From positions 248,001 through 312,000 of the forward strand of contig NZ_BBRI01000003.1 in assembly GCF_002090075.1 (NCBI RefSeq): a stretch of DNA of 64,000 bases, read 5' to 3'. The notes beneath the pieces are model-generated. The model was not told the origin of the DNA. It worked only from the letters and a program-made list of their open reading frames with translations, and searched no databases. The stretch comes from Demequina sp. NBRC 110052 (GTDB lineage Bacteria; Actinomycetota; Actinomycetes; Actinomycetales; Demequinaceae). A program made the translations under genes and the position numbers. Of this stretch, positions 1-10,220 are shown in pieces (positions within the stretch are counted from its first letter, which is position 1; each line of letters opens with the position of its first letter).

Positions 1-536
<536 letters not shown>

Positions 537-569
537 TCAGGGGTGCGCCACTCGCCCAAGCCTGGCGAC

Positions 570-614
570 GCGTCGGGCCTGCGTCCGATGCGGGAGCCCT
601 CACAAGCCCGACGC
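570..614. repeat. inverted pair of the GCCCGACGC 9-mer behind tatB
   Basis: GCGTCGGGC at 570-578 and its exact reverse complement at 606-614 flank a 27-nt loop, in the spacer between the end of tatB and the start of trpS. It could fold in the tatB transcript as a weak terminator. The same 9-mer recurs in other spacers of this window. Confidence 0.5.
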
Positions 615-632
615 AGCGGCCGGGCACGAGGA

Positions 633-962
633 TTACGTCGCGTCGGGGTCGAAGGGCGCGGTCGCGCCTGGCTCCGGGCCCGAGGATACGCGGGGGCGCG
701 GAGCCGGGGAAGGCTCGTCCTCTTCGGCAAGCGCGTCGCGCACGATGCGGCGGGGGTCGTACTGGCGGGGGTCGTACTGGCGCAGGTCGACATCGGGGCC
801 GACCTCGCGCTTGAGGGCCTCCTTGCCCTGCAGCGCGAGGTCGCGCCCCTGCCGGATGAGCCTGCGCAGCTGGCGCAGGTACTCCGGGAGTCGCTCCGGT
901 CCGATGACCACCACCGCGACCACGATGAGGATCACCAGCTCCGTGCTGTTGATGTCGAACAC
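633..962 (-). CDS. tatB: Sec-independent protein translocase subunit TatB
   Basis: Twin-arginine translocase component that recognises folded, signal-peptide-bearing substrates with TatC at the cytoplasmic membrane. The 109-residue protein has one N-terminal membrane helix (about residues 8-22), the GPERLPEYL hinge, an amphipathic helix to about residue 50, and an acidic, proline-rich disordered tail. The GTG start (960-962) lies 17 nt after htrA. It also has its own CACAAT hexamer 6 nt upstream, so a leaderless internal transcript is possible. The position directly after htrA matches the sigE-rseA-htrA-tatB order known from mycobacteria, and favours TatB over TatA. Confidence 0.85.
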   Translation of the reverse strand: MFDINSTELVILIVVAVVVIGPERLPEYLRQLRRLIRQGRDLALQGKEALKREVGPDVDLRQYDPRQYDPRRIVRDALAEEDEPSPAPRPRVSSGPEPGATAPFDPDAT

Positions 963-979
963 GGACCTATTGTGTCGTG

Positions 980-2506
980 TTACTCGTCGTCTTCGGAACC
1001 AGGCGGGTTGGGACGGCCTCCGCCGGAGCCCGAGCCGTCGTCGTCCGTGGAGCCGTCGTCCGCGAACGTGACGTCGTCCGAGGCGGCGAGTGTCACGACC
1101 ACATCGCGATCGGTGTCGCCGTCGCTGAGGGTCAGGGTCACGTCGTCGCCTGGCGCGAGCGCACGGATGGCCACCACGAGCTCGTCGACCTGAGTCACGG
1201 GTCGGCCGTCGATCGCGGTGATGACGTCGCCGGGCTGGATGCCCGCGAGATCCGCAGGGCCTCCCGCGACGACGCCGGTCTCGTCGTCCGCGACCTTGAT
1301 GCCCTCGCCGGTGTAGTTGCCGTCGAGCAGCACGCCGATCACGGGGTATGTGGCGACGCCGTTGGCGATGAGCTCCTCCGCGGTGCGGCGGGCCTGGTTC
1401 GACGTGATCGCGAAGCCGAGTCCGATGGAACCTGTGCCGCTGGTCGCGCCGGAGAGCGTCGCGATCGCGGAGTTGATGCCGATGACCTCGCCCTGCGCGT
1501 TGAGCAGCGGGCCGCCGGAGTTGCCGGGGTTGATAGCCGCGTCGGTCTGGATCGCGTCGATGAACGCGGTGGAGGTCGAATCCGAGGTGGTGACGGGGCG
1601 GTGCAGCGCCGAGACGATGCCGGTCGTGACCGTCGACTCGAGCCCCAGCGGGGAACCGACCGCGACCACGCCCTCACCCACGACGACCTCGTCGGAGTCG
1701 GCGAGCACCAGCGGGGTCAGGCCGGTGCGGTCGATCTTGACGACCGCGAGGTCGTACTCGACGGACGTGCCGACGACGGTGCCCTCGTACTCCGAGCCGT
1801 CGTACATGACGACGTTGACGGTGCCGTCAGAGTCCGCGACGACATGCGCGTTGGTGAGCAGGTAGCCGTCCTCGCGGATGACGAAGCCTGAGCCCGTGGA
1901 AGCGACCTGGCCGCCGCTCAGCACCTCGAGCTGCACGACCGAGGGAGTCACGGCCGCGGCGATGTCGACGACGTCGATCGCGCTGCTCGCGTTCGACGAC
2001 GTGTTCGTGATCGACGACGTGGGCAGGCTCGCAGATGAGCCGCCCTGGTCATCATTGAGGGACGAGTACAGGTAGGCGCCTCCGAAGCCGGCGCCGCCGC
2101 CCAGGATGAGCGCGCCGGCGGCGATGAACGCCACCGTGCTCGTACGCACGCGCCCTACGGGCGGCTGCGGGGCGGCCGCCTGTGGCGCGCTCGCGTACTG
2201 CTCCGGCGGCGCGGCGTGAGCGACGGGCGGCTCGGCGGACGTGGCCTGGTCGGCGGGAACGCCCGACGCGGGAGCGTCCCACGGCGAGGCGGTGGGCAAC
2301 GGCTCGGTGTCGTGAGCGACGTCGTGGCCGGCGGAGGGCGCGGGACGGTCGGTCTCCGCCGCGGCGGAGCCGGCGGCGGGCTCGTCCTCGCGACGCTCGA
2401 CCGCGCCGGCGGTGACGGGGACGGAGCCCGAAGGCGGCGCGAACGGGGCCTGGGCCTCGCCGTCTGCGGGCACGCCGGAGTCAGGGGTGTGGGGGGTGTC
2501 GGTCAT
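980..2506 (-). CDS. htrA: membrane-anchored HtrA/DegP-type serine protease with PDZ domain
   Basis: Cell-envelope quality-control protease. Of 508 residues, 1-120 are a Pro/Ala/Glu-rich cytoplasmic tail, about 122-145 a single membrane helix, then a short Ser/Thr/Asn linker. The trypsin-like domain carries the catalytic triad His221 (TNAHVV), Asp252 (YDLAVVK) and Ser330 (GNSGGPL). One PDZ domain follows (about 390-475) and a Gly/Asp-rich tail. It lies 17 nt downstream of the anti-sigma gene and is probably cotranscribed with sigE. In mycobacteria the SigE-controlled HtrA acts in envelope stress; the same role is inferred here. Confidence 0.93.
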   Translation of the reverse strand: MTDTPHTPDSGVPADGEAQAPFAPPSGSVPVTAGAVERREDEPAAGSAAAETDRPAPSAGHDVAHDTEPLPTASPWDAPASGVPADQATSAEPPVAHAAPPEQYASAPQAAAPQPPVGRVRTSTVAFIAAGALILGGGAGFGGAYLYSSLNDDQGGSSASLPTSSITNTSSNASSAIDVVDIAAAVTPSVVQLEVLSGGQVASTGSGFVIREDGYLLTNAHVVADSDGTVNVVMYDGSEYEGTVVGTSVEYDLAVVKIDRTGLTPLVLADSDEVVVGEGVVAVGSPLGLESTVTTGIVSALHRPVTTSDSTSTAFIDAIQTDAAINPGNSGGPLLNAQGEVIGINSAIATLSGATSGTGSIGLGFAITSNQARRTAEELIANGVATYPVIGVLLDGNYTGEGIKVADDETGVVAGGPADLAGIQPGDVITAIDGRPVTQVDELVVAIRALAPGDDVTLTLSDGDTDRDVVVTLAASDDVTFADDGSTDDDGSGSGGGRPNPPGSEDDE

Positions 2507-2523
2507 GGGAGAACGGATCTCTT

Positions 2524-3366
2524 TCAGTCTGAGCCGATGATCTCATCGACGAGTTGGCCAAGTCCTGCCGAGATGCGGTCGACGACGCCTGGCTCGTCGT
2601 CTGCCGGGAACGCCGTGGCCACGTCCACGAGGGTGGACACCTCGCAGTCGCACGACGCGGTGAGCACGAGGTCCCCTGCCTCCCAGACGAGGCTGGTGGG
2701 GGTCCCGTGGATCACATGGAACACCTGGTCTCCCTGCTGGACGGTCGGCACATCCCCCCATGCGGAGGCGAGCCGACCGTGCTGCTCGGTGACGAGCACG
2801 CGATCGAGTCCGGAGACGAGGGCGAGGAACAGCTGGTCCGTCCCGTTGGGCATCTCCTTGACCTCGGCATAGACCGGATCGAGTCCGGCCTCGTGCCAGT
2901 CAGGGCATGACCACGCACTCAGCTGCGCATCGGACGCGACCTCTTGCGATCCGATGTAGGCCACCGCCGCGGCCCCGGGGGTCTCCCCGGATGCGGTCTC
3001 GACGGTGACGGTCTGGGGTGCTCCCGCCGCATACGCGACGCCGACTCCGCCTGCGATGGCGACGAGGCTTCCCAGCACGAGATAGACCGGCCTGCGGTCA
3101 GGGGGGCGGACCGCACGCGCGTGGTGCGGGTCCTCGTTGGCGGCGATCGTGGCCATCCGCTCGCGGTCGAGCAGCGCCTGCGCGAAGGCCATGTCGATGC
3201 CGACGTCCGAGCTGTTGAGTCGCTCGCGCGCGTCGCGCAGTTCGCGGAAGCGCGCGTCGCACTCCTCGCACTCGGCGAGGTGCGCCATCGCCTCGGCGGA
3301 GGCGGAGGCGCCGAGGCGGCCGTCCAGCAGATCGTGGACGGAGCGGCCGAGGTGCTTGGACGTCAC
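2524..3366 (-). CDS. rseA: anti-sigma factor with zinc-finger domain (RseA-type)
   Basis: Transmembrane regulator that should bind and inhibit the sigma factor encoded immediately upstream. The N-terminal zinc-binding anti-sigma motif is His29-x3-Cys33-x2-Cys36. One membrane helix spans about 93-115, followed by an extracytoplasmic domain of about 165 residues without a recognised family. The GTG start overlaps the sigE stop as GTGA (3363-3366), which implies translational coupling and balanced synthesis. The outer domain is longer than in the small cytosolic anti-sigma factors, so it could sense an envelope signal or be cut by a protease; that is inference. Confidence 0.85.
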   Translation of the reverse strand: MTSKHLGRSVHDLLDGRLGASASAEAMAHLAECEECDARFRELRDARERLNSSDVGIDMAFAQALLDRERMATIAANEDPHHARAVRPPDRRPVYLVLGSLVAIAGGVGVAYAAGAPQTVTVETASGETPGAAAVAYIGSQEVASDAQLSAWSCPDWHEAGLDPVYAEVKEMPNGTDQLFLALVSGLDRVLVTEQHGRLASAWGDVPTVQQGDQVFHVIHGTPTSLVWEAGDLVLTASCDCEVSTLVDVATAFPADDEPGVVDRISAGLGQLVDEIIGSD

Positions 3367-3956
3367 GCGTCGCCTCGCGCCGGGGCGCGGTGCGCGAGCG
3401 ACTCGCGCAGCTTGGCGCGGGCGCGGGACAGCCGGGAGCGCACTGTTCCCATCTTGATGCCGAGCGTCGCGGCGATCTCCTCGTAGCTGAGGCCCTCGAT
3501 GTCGGAGAGCACGACGGCGGCGCGGTACTCGGGCTGCAGTTCGGCCAGCGCCTGCACGATGTCGTCACCCAGGTGCGACATATCGAACGCGTCCTCGGGC
3601 TGACCCGAGCGCTCGTGACGGTCGAAGCTGTCCGAGGTCGCAACACCTGCGTCGTCGTCCGCCATGAAGTCGAAGCGGATGCGCTTCTTGCGGCGCATGC
3701 GGTCCAGGAACAGGTTGGTGGTGATGCGGTGCAGCCAGCCCTCGAACGTGCCGGGCTTGTACTGCGACAGCGAGTTGAAGACGCGCACGAACACGTCCTG
3801 GGTCAAGTCCTCGGCGTCGTGCTGATTGCCCGTGAGGTGGTACGCGAGGCGGTAGACCCGTCCCGAATGCTCCTCGACGATGCGTTCCCAGCTAAGTTCG
3901 GGAGGCAGCGCCGTCGGGGCAGGCGTCATCGCGGCAGGTGTCGCGGTGGTGCTCAT
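3363..3956 (-). CDS. sigE: ECF RNA polymerase sigma factor, SigE-like
   Basis: Group IV sigma factor of 197 residues that redirects RNA polymerase to stress promoters. Region 2 ([20 protein letters not shown], then [20 protein letters not shown]) and region 4 ([20 protein letters not shown]) are intact. The start at 3954-3956 is chosen because AAGGAGG (3964-3970) sits 7 nt upstream; the frame is open further but lacks such a site. It is followed by rseA with a 4-nt overlap, then htrA and tatB, and is divergent from an O-methyltransferase, exactly the mycobacterial sigE neighbourhood. An ECF-type promoter upstream suggests autoregulation. Confidence 0.93.
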   Translation of the reverse strand: MSTTATPAAMTPAPTALPPELSWERIVEEHSGRVYRLAYHLTGNQHDAEDLTQDVFVRVFNSLSQYKPGTFEGWLHRITTNLFLDRMRRKKRIRFDFMADDDAGVATSDSFDRHERSGQPEDAFDMSHLGDDIVQALAELQPEYRAAVVLSDIEGLSYEEIAATLGIKMGTVRSRLSRARAKLRESLAHRAPARGDA

Positions 3957-3981
3957 CGCTCGGCCTCCTTCACGCTCGGTG

Positions 3982-4008
3982 AACGTCGTGCACTGCATCC
4001 ATGTTCCC
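3982..4008 (-). promoter_or_regulatory. ECF-type autoregulatory promoter of sigE
   Basis: On the minus strand GGGAAC (4003-4008) and CGTT (3982-3985) are separated by 17 nt. This fits the GGAAC/CGTT pattern recognised by SigE/SigH-type ECF factors. It lies about 26 nt before the sigE start codon, so SigE probably drives its own operon. Confidence 0.6.
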
Positions 4009-4099
4009 ATGGGCCCCAGACGAGCGCCACGGTCCAGGGGCCTCTCTGCGGGAACTCTCAGGTTGCTTGCCGATACGATGCCCCTGAAGAGGAGGTGCC

Positions 4100-4732
4100 A
4101 TGGGCAACGAGGCAGCGAACTGGGCGTATGCCGAGGACTTCCTGGTCGAGGACCGGGTGATCCTGTCGGCACGCGACGCCGCCGACGAGCTCGGGTGCGT
4201 CCCCGTCCTGCCGGGCGCGGGCCAGGCTTTGCAGGTGCTCGCGCGCGCACTGGATGCGCGCCACGTCGTGGAGATCGGCACGGGAGCCGGCGTGTCCACG
4301 ACGTATCTGCTGCGCGGCATGAACCCCGCAGGAGTGATCACGACGATCGACCGCGAGGCGGAGCACCACAAGGCGGCGCGCAGGACTCTTGCGGATGCGG
4401 GCTTCGCGCCGGAGCGGGCGCGCATGATCACGGGTCGCGCGCTCGAGGTGCTGCCGCGGCTCACCGACGGCGGCTATGACCTGGTGCTGATCGATGCACG
4501 CAAGGTCGAGTACCCGATGTACCTGGAGCATGCGCTGCGACTGCTCCGTCCGGGCGGCATGGTCGCGATCGACAACGCGCTGTGGCACGGGCGCGTGCCA
4601 GATCCTGCCCAGCGGGACGAGGAGACGACTGCGGTGCGCATGACGCTCAAGGCGATCCGCGAGGACGAGAGCCTGACGACGGTGCTGCTCACCGCCGGCG
4701 ACGGACTGTGCGTCGCGATGACCGCGCGCTGA
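4100..4732 (+). CDS. SAM-dependent O-methyltransferase (family 3)
   Basis: A 210-residue Rossmann-fold methyltransferase of the catechol/caffeoyl-CoA O-methyltransferase type. Motif I is [16 protein letters not shown] (about residues 57-72), the acidic ribose-binding residue lies in TTIDREAEH, and [15 protein letters not shown] is the metal/SAM-site region. GGAGG (4091-4095) precedes the ATG. The same gene stands divergent from sigE in mycobacteria (Rv1220c). The substrate cannot be told from sequence. Confidence 0.88.
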   Translation: MGNEAANWAYAEDFLVEDRVILSARDAADELGCVPVLPGAGQALQVLARALDARHVVEIGTGAGVSTTYLLRGMNPAGVITTIDREAEHHKAARRTLADAGFAPERARMITGRALEVLPRLTDGGYDLVLIDARKVEYPMYLEHALRLLRPGGMVAIDNALWHGRVPDPAQRDEETTAVRMTLKAIREDESLTTVLLTAGDGLCVAMTAR

Positions 4733-4747
4733 CGCGCGGCCCAAGGG

Positions 4748-4915
4748 TCACTGCAGGGCGGAGCTGAGGGCCTCGCCGAGTTCGCGGACCTCGTCGGCGT
4801 TGATCTCCACCACAAGGCGGCCGCCACCCTCGAGAGGCATGCGCAGCACGTAGCCGCGTCCCTCCTTCACGACCTCCATCGGGCCGTCTCCGGTGCGAGG
4901 CTTCATAGCGGCCAT
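4748..4915 (-). CDS. DUF3117 small protein
   Basis: A 55-residue protein (MAAMKPRTGDGPMEVVKEGR then RGYVLRMPLEGGGRLVVEI) that matches the small DUF3117 family found almost only in actinobacteria. The ATG at 4913-4915 is preceded by AAGGAG; a longer frame upstream lacks family similarity. A relative in M. tuberculosis (Rv1211) has been described as calmodulin-like, but no EF-hand loop is visible here. A TAGAAT -10 (4969-4974, minus) gives a leader of roughly 45-50 nt. It ends convergently, 15 nt from the methyltransferase stop. Confidence 0.85.
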   Translation of the reverse strand: MAAMKPRTGDGPMEVVKEGRGYVLRMPLEGGGRLVVEINADEVRELGEALSSALQ

Positions 4916-5044
4916 CGTGTGCAACTCCTTGGCAGATGTGCGGCCACGCGGCGCGCGGCACTGGAGACATTCTACGCGGCGCGCACGAGCGGCCCCAAAT
5001 CTCACACACGCCCGACGCTGGAGCGGGCGACCGCAAGGCTCGCC

Positions 5045-5776
5045 TCAGTCGATGGCTACCGACAGATCCTCGGTCACGTGCGCGACGGCCTCCTCCTCGG
5101 AGTCGGTGACGAACAGCAGGTCGAGGTCGGTCTCGGCGATCTTGCCGTCCGTCGCCATGGTGTCGCGCAGCCAGTCGATCAGCCCGTCCCAGTAGGCGTG
5201 GCCCACGAGCGCGATCGGGAAGCGCTGGATGGTGCGGGTCTGCACGAGCGTCAGCGCCTCGAACAGCTCATCCATGGTGCCGAAGCCGCCGGGCAGCGCG
5301 ATGAAGCCCTGCGCGTACTTGACGAACATCGTCTTGCGCGCGAAGAAGTAGCGGAAGTTGATGCCGAGGTTCACATACTCGTTGACGCCCTGCTCGTGGG
5401 GCAGCTCGATGCCGAGCCCCACGGACACGCCTCCTGCATCGGATGCGCCCTTGTTGGCCGCCTCCATGATGCCGGGCCCTCCGCCCGTGAGCACCGCGTA
5501 GCCGCGGTCGACGAGCATGCCGCCGATGCGCTCCCCCTGCACGTAGTCGGGCGCGCCCGGCTTGGAGCGCGCCGAGCCGAACACGGTGATCGCGGGACCG
5601 ATCTCCGCGAGCGCGCCGAAACCCTCGATGAACTCCGACTGGATCCGCAGCACGCGCCACGGATCCTCGTGCAGCCAGTCGGGCGTGTGCTGGTCGCCCA
5701 GCAGACGGCCAGAGGTGGACGACTCGGGGACGTTGCGTCCGCGCAGCAGCACGGGACCCTTGCGGTACTCGGACAT
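5045..5776 (-). CDS. LOG-family (TIGR00730) nucleotide 5'-monophosphate phosphoribohydrolase
   Basis: Rossmann-fold protein of 243 residues with the two LOG signatures, GGGPGIMEA and PGGFGTMDE, whose Arg/Glu residues form the active site that releases a base from a nucleoside monophosphate. Actinobacterial members can activate cytokinins or recycle nucleotides; substrate is not decided by sequence. The start at 5774-5776 has GAGGAGG 5 nt upstream; a longer open frame upstream is dapE on another frame. It lies 38 nt after dapE on the same strand, an arrangement also seen in mycobacteria, so the two are probably cotranscribed. Confidence 0.88.
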   Translation of the reverse strand: MSEYRKGPVLLRGRNVPESSTSGRLLGDQHTPDWLHEDPWRVLRIQSEFIEGFGALAEIGPAITVFGSARSKPGAPDYVQGERIGGMLVDRGYAVLTGGGPGIMEAANKGASDAGGVSVGLGIELPHEQGVNEYVNLGINFRYFFARKTMFVKYAQGFIALPGGFGTMDELFEALTLVQTRTIQRFPIALVGHAYWDGLIDWLRDTMATDGKIAETDLDLLFVTDSEEEAVAHVTEDLSVAID

Positions 5777-5814
5777 GGTTCCTCCTCGTGGTGCCGGCCT
5801 GGGCCGGTGGTACG

Positions 5815-6945
5815 TCAGGACGTGAGCCAGGCCTCCAGGCCCGCACGCACGTCGCGGATCTGGCCGACGGGGCAGCGCTCGTCGTCGGCGTGGGCGAGCT
5901 CCGGGTCGCCGGGGCCGTAGTTCACGGCGGGGATGCCGAGCGCTCCGAAGCGCGCGACGTCCGTCCAGCCGAGCTTCGCACGCGGCGGCTCCACGCCGGT
6001 GGCCTCGACTGCGGCGGCGAACGACTGGGCGAGCGGCGCGTCGAGCCCGGGCCGGCACGCGTGTGCGAGATCCGTCCACTCGATCACGTACCCGGTCGTC
6101 GACACCTCAGGCGCCTCGTCGCTCGGCGGCGGCTCCGCGAGCGCCGCGTTCACGAACCGCTCGACGTTGGCCTGTGCCTGCTCGAGCGTCCAGAACGGAC
6201 TGAAGCGGTAGTTGAGGGTCACGGTCGCGCGGTCAGGGATGACGTTGCCTGCGATGCCGCCCGTGATCCCCACAGCGTTGAGCCCCTCGCGATACTTCAG
6301 CCCGTCGACCTCGACGGTCGCCGCCTCGTAGTCCGCGAGCGCCTGCAGCAGTGGCGCGAGACGGTGGATCGCGTCGATGCCCTTCCACGACCGCGCGGAG
6401 TGCGCGGCCTTGCCGAGCACTGTCACGTCGACGCGCAGCGTGCCGTTGCATCCGCCCTCGATCACGCCCCCGGTCGGCTCGCCGAGCACCGCGAAGTCGG
6501 CCTCGAGCAAGTCCGGGCGCTCGCGCGAGACGAACCCGAGCCCGTTGCGCGTCTCCTCGACTTCCTCCTGGTCGTAGAAGACCCAGGTGACGTCGCGCGT
6601 CGGGCGCTCGAGCGAGGCCGCGAGCGAGAGCAGGACGGCGACGCCCGCCTTCATGTCGACTGCTCCCCTGCCCCACAGCGTGGAGCGGCCCTCGTCCCAC
6701 CAGCCGGGGACGTTGCCGGCGATCGGCACGGTGTCGAGGTGCCCGGCGACGACGACGCGCTCGGCGAGCCCCAGCGTCGTCCGGGCCACGATGTTGTTGC
6801 CCAGGCGCGTGACCTCCAGGTGCGCGCACGCTCGCAGCGCAACCTCCACCTGATCCGCGATCTCGCGCTCGTCGCCTGAGACGGACGGGATGTCGATAAG
6901 TGCCTTGGCGAGGTCCTCCACGGGGAGGGCGAGGTCGAGGGTCAT
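5815..6945 (-). CDS. dapE: succinyl-diaminopimelate desuccinylase
   Basis: M20 metallohydrolase of 376 residues that removes succinate from N-succinyl-LL-diaminopimelate, a late step of lysine and peptidoglycan precursor synthesis. Zinc ligands and catalytic residues are visible: His69 and Asp71 (GHLDTVP), Asp97 (GAVDMKAG), Glu127/Glu128 (YDQEEVE), then GEPTGG and the dimerisation insert. The start is supported by a TAGCCT -10 (6952-6957) 6 nt before the ATG and no Shine-Dalgarno, that is, a leaderless message. It diverges from dapD; the start codons are only 40 nt apart. Confidence 0.93.
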   Translation of the reverse strand: MTLDLALPVEDLAKALIDIPSVSGDEREIADQVEVALRACAHLEVTRLGNNIVARTTLGLAERVVVAGHLDTVPIAGNVPGWWDEGRSTLWGRGAVDMKAGVAVLLSLAASLERPTRDVTWVFYDQEEVEETRNGLGFVSRERPDLLEADFAVLGEPTGGVIEGGCNGTLRVDVTVLGKAAHSARSWKGIDAIHRLAPLLQALADYEAATVEVDGLKYREGLNAVGITGGIAGNVIPDRATVTLNYRFSPFWTLEQAQANVERFVNAALAEPPPSDEAPEVSTTGYVIEWTDLAHACRPGLDAPLAQSFAAAVEATGVEPPRAKLGWTDVARFGALGIPAVNYGPGDPELAHADDERCPVGQIRDVRAGLEAWLTS

Positions 6946-6985
6946 GCCGCCAGGCTAGCAACGCGCGCCCCGTAGTCTTGTGGCC

Positions 6986-7933
6986 ATGACTCGCACGGCA
7001 TACGGATACGGACTGGCCACGATCGACTCGGCGGGAACGGTGCTCGACACCTGGTACCCGGCGCCCCTGCTCGGCGACGCGCCGACCGACCTCGCCGCCC
7101 CCGCGGACCTCAAGGCTGCGGAGCGTCGCGATACGTTCCGCGGTGTGAGCGTCGAGCTCGTGTTCACCGAGATCGACATCGACGCGGCGCCGGAGAGCGT
7201 GCCCGACGCGTACCTTCGCCTTCACCTGCTGTCCCACCGCCTCGTGCAGCCGCACGGCGTGAACCTTGAGGGCCTCTTCGGCGTTCTCACCAATGTGGTG
7301 TGGACATCCGAGGGACCATGCGCAGTCGACGACTTCGAGGGCGTGCGTGCGCGCATGCGTGCGACGGGCAAGCACGTCACCGTGTTCGGCGTGGACAAGT
7401 TCCCGCGCATGGTCGACTACGTGGTGCCCTCCGGCGTGCGCATCGCCGATGCCGACCGGGTGCGCCTCGGCGCCCACCTGGCGGAGGGGACGACGGTCAT
7501 GCACGAGGGCTTCGTGAACTTCAATGCGGGCACGCTCGGCGTCAGCATGGTCGAGGGACGCATCTCCGCCGGCGTGGTCGTGGGTGACGGGTCCGACGTG
7601 GGCGGCGGCGCCTCCATCATGGGCACCCTCTCCGGCGGCGGCAAGCACGTCATCTCGATCGGGGAGCGTTCGCTGCTCGGCGCGAACTCGGGCCTGGGCA
7701 TCCCCCTGGGCGACGACTGCATCGTCGAGGCCGGCCTCTACGTCACCGCAGGCTCCAAGGTGCTGCTCGTGGGCCAGACCGACGACGAGGGCAACCCGAT
7801 CTACGTGAAGGCGCGCGACCTGGCCGGCCAGCACGGCATCCTGTTCCGCCGCAACTCCGTCACGGGCGCGCTCGAGGCCGTCCAGCGTCAGGGCAAGGGC
7901 GTGGAGCTCAACGCGGCCCTGCACGCCAACTGA
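6986..7933 (+). CDS. dapD: 2,3,4,5-tetrahydropyridine-2,6-dicarboxylate N-succinyltransferase
   Basis: Catalyses the succinyl-CoA-dependent first step of the succinylase branch of diaminopimelate synthesis. The 315 residues have the actinobacterial DapD layout: an N-terminal alpha/beta domain, then a left-handed beta-helix of hexapeptide turns ([18 protein letters not shown] through [19 protein letters not shown]). I use ATG 6986 rather than the in-frame GTG at 6980, because TAGTCT (6973-6978) lies 7 nt before it, which suits a leaderless start. It is divergent from dapE and overlaps the next gene as TGATG. Confidence 0.94.
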   Translation: MTRTAYGYGLATIDSAGTVLDTWYPAPLLGDAPTDLAAPADLKAAERRDTFRGVSVELVFTEIDIDAAPESVPDAYLRLHLLSHRLVQPHGVNLEGLFGVLTNVVWTSEGPCAVDDFEGVRARMRATGKHVTVFGVDKFPRMVDYVVPSGVRIADADRVRLGAHLAEGTTVMHEGFVNFNAGTLGVSMVEGRISAGVVVGDGSDVGGGASIMGTLSGGGKHVISIGERSLLGANSGLGIPLGDDCIVEAGLYVTAGSKVLLVGQTDDEGNPIYVKARDLAGQHGILFRRNSVTGALEAVQRQGKGVELNAALHAN

Positions 7934-8826
7934 TGGCGCGCCGCCGCCGGCGAGGCGGGGGCGTCGCAGCGTTCCTCATCTTCGCAGCGGTGGCGACCGC
8001 AGGAGTGATCTGGGGGCCGGAGCTGTGGGAACGGCACGGCGACCGCCTCTCGACTCAGCGGTGCACCGTGAGCTTCGACGGCGAGTCCGACACGCTCACG
8101 GCCGAGCAGGCCGACAACGCCGCGCTCATCGCCGCGCGCTCCGCCGCGAGGGGGCTGAGGGCGCGGGCGGCCACGATCGGCATCGCGACCGCCATCCAGG
8201 AGTCCGGCCTGCGCAACATCGACTACGGCGACCGCGACTCGCTGGGCCTGTTCCAGCAGCGCCCCTCGCAGGGCTGGGGAACGGTCGAGGAGGTCATGGA
8301 TCCCTGGCACGCGGCCGACGCGTTCTACGCCGGCCTCGTCAAGGTGAGCGGCTGGGAGGACGCCGAGATCACGGTGGCCGCGCAGGCCGTCCAGCGCAGT
8401 GGCTTCCCCGAGGCGTACGCCGACCACGAGCCGGAGGCACGGCTGTGGGCGACGGGCCTGCGCGGGTATGGCGGCCCCGCCGCCGTCACGTGCGACATCT
8501 CGACGCCCGACGCCTCGACCCCCGCCGCGTACCTCGCGCGCCTGACCGCGGACTTCGGGGAGGGCATGTACCAGGTGGCCGTCACGGGGATCGGGGACGC
8601 GCAGCGGATCGACGTCACCGCGCTCGACGGCACCGAGGTGACCCGAGATCAGTTCGCCGCATGGGCGGTGGCGACAGCGAGCTCCACCGGCGCGATCGCA
8701 GTCACGACCTCAGAGAGCACCTGGACTGTCGCGGACGGGATGGTCGCCGAAGGCGTTCCCGAACTCGGCGCAGCTGTGCGCATCGAGATCCGCGCGGCCG
8801 AGGCTCCGGCATCGCCTCGCGAGTGA
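7933..8826 (+). CDS. membrane-anchored lysozyme-like protein, function unproven
   Basis: 297 residues: an Arg-rich start, one membrane helix or uncleaved signal (about 10-28), then a domain with ATAIQESGLRNIDYGDRDSL and LFQQRPSQGWG. Glu90 in QESG followed by the GLFQQRP stretch resembles the catalytic region of lysozyme-fold lytic enzymes. Proteins with this block are common in actinobacteria and usually left uncharacterised. Its ATG overlaps the dapD stop (TGATG), so it is translationally coupled to a peptidoglycan-precursor gene. A role in wall turnover is plausible inference; the C-terminal 110 residues are not recognised. Confidence 0.6.
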   Translation: MARRRRRGGGVAAFLIFAAVATAGVIWGPELWERHGDRLSTQRCTVSFDGESDTLTAEQADNAALIAARSAARGLRARAATIGIATAIQESGLRNIDYGDRDSLGLFQQRPSQGWGTVEEVMDPWHAADAFYAGLVKVSGWEDAEITVAAQAVQRSGFPEAYADHEPEARLWATGLRGYGGPAAVTCDISTPDASTPAAYLARLTADFGEGMYQVAVTGIGDAQRIDVTALDGTEVTRDQFAAWAVATASSTGAIAVTTSESTWTVADGMVAEGVPELGAAVRIEIRAAEAPASPRE

Positions 8827-8845
8827 CCGCAAGCAGTGACGGGAA

Positions 8846-10141
<1,296 letters not shown>

Positions 10142-10220
10142 GCGGCTCCCTCCCGACGGCGCGGCTGCGCCATCGTCTCGGTGGGGCTGCTCTGCCCCTG
10201 GTGTTCGCTTGACGGCCAGT

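Noticed and set aside
4050-4079. A second ECF promoter (GGGAAC at 4050-4055) for the O-methyltransferase
   Set aside because: No CGTT-like -10 at the right distance; a TACGAT hexamer at 4074-4079 fits an ordinary -10 better.
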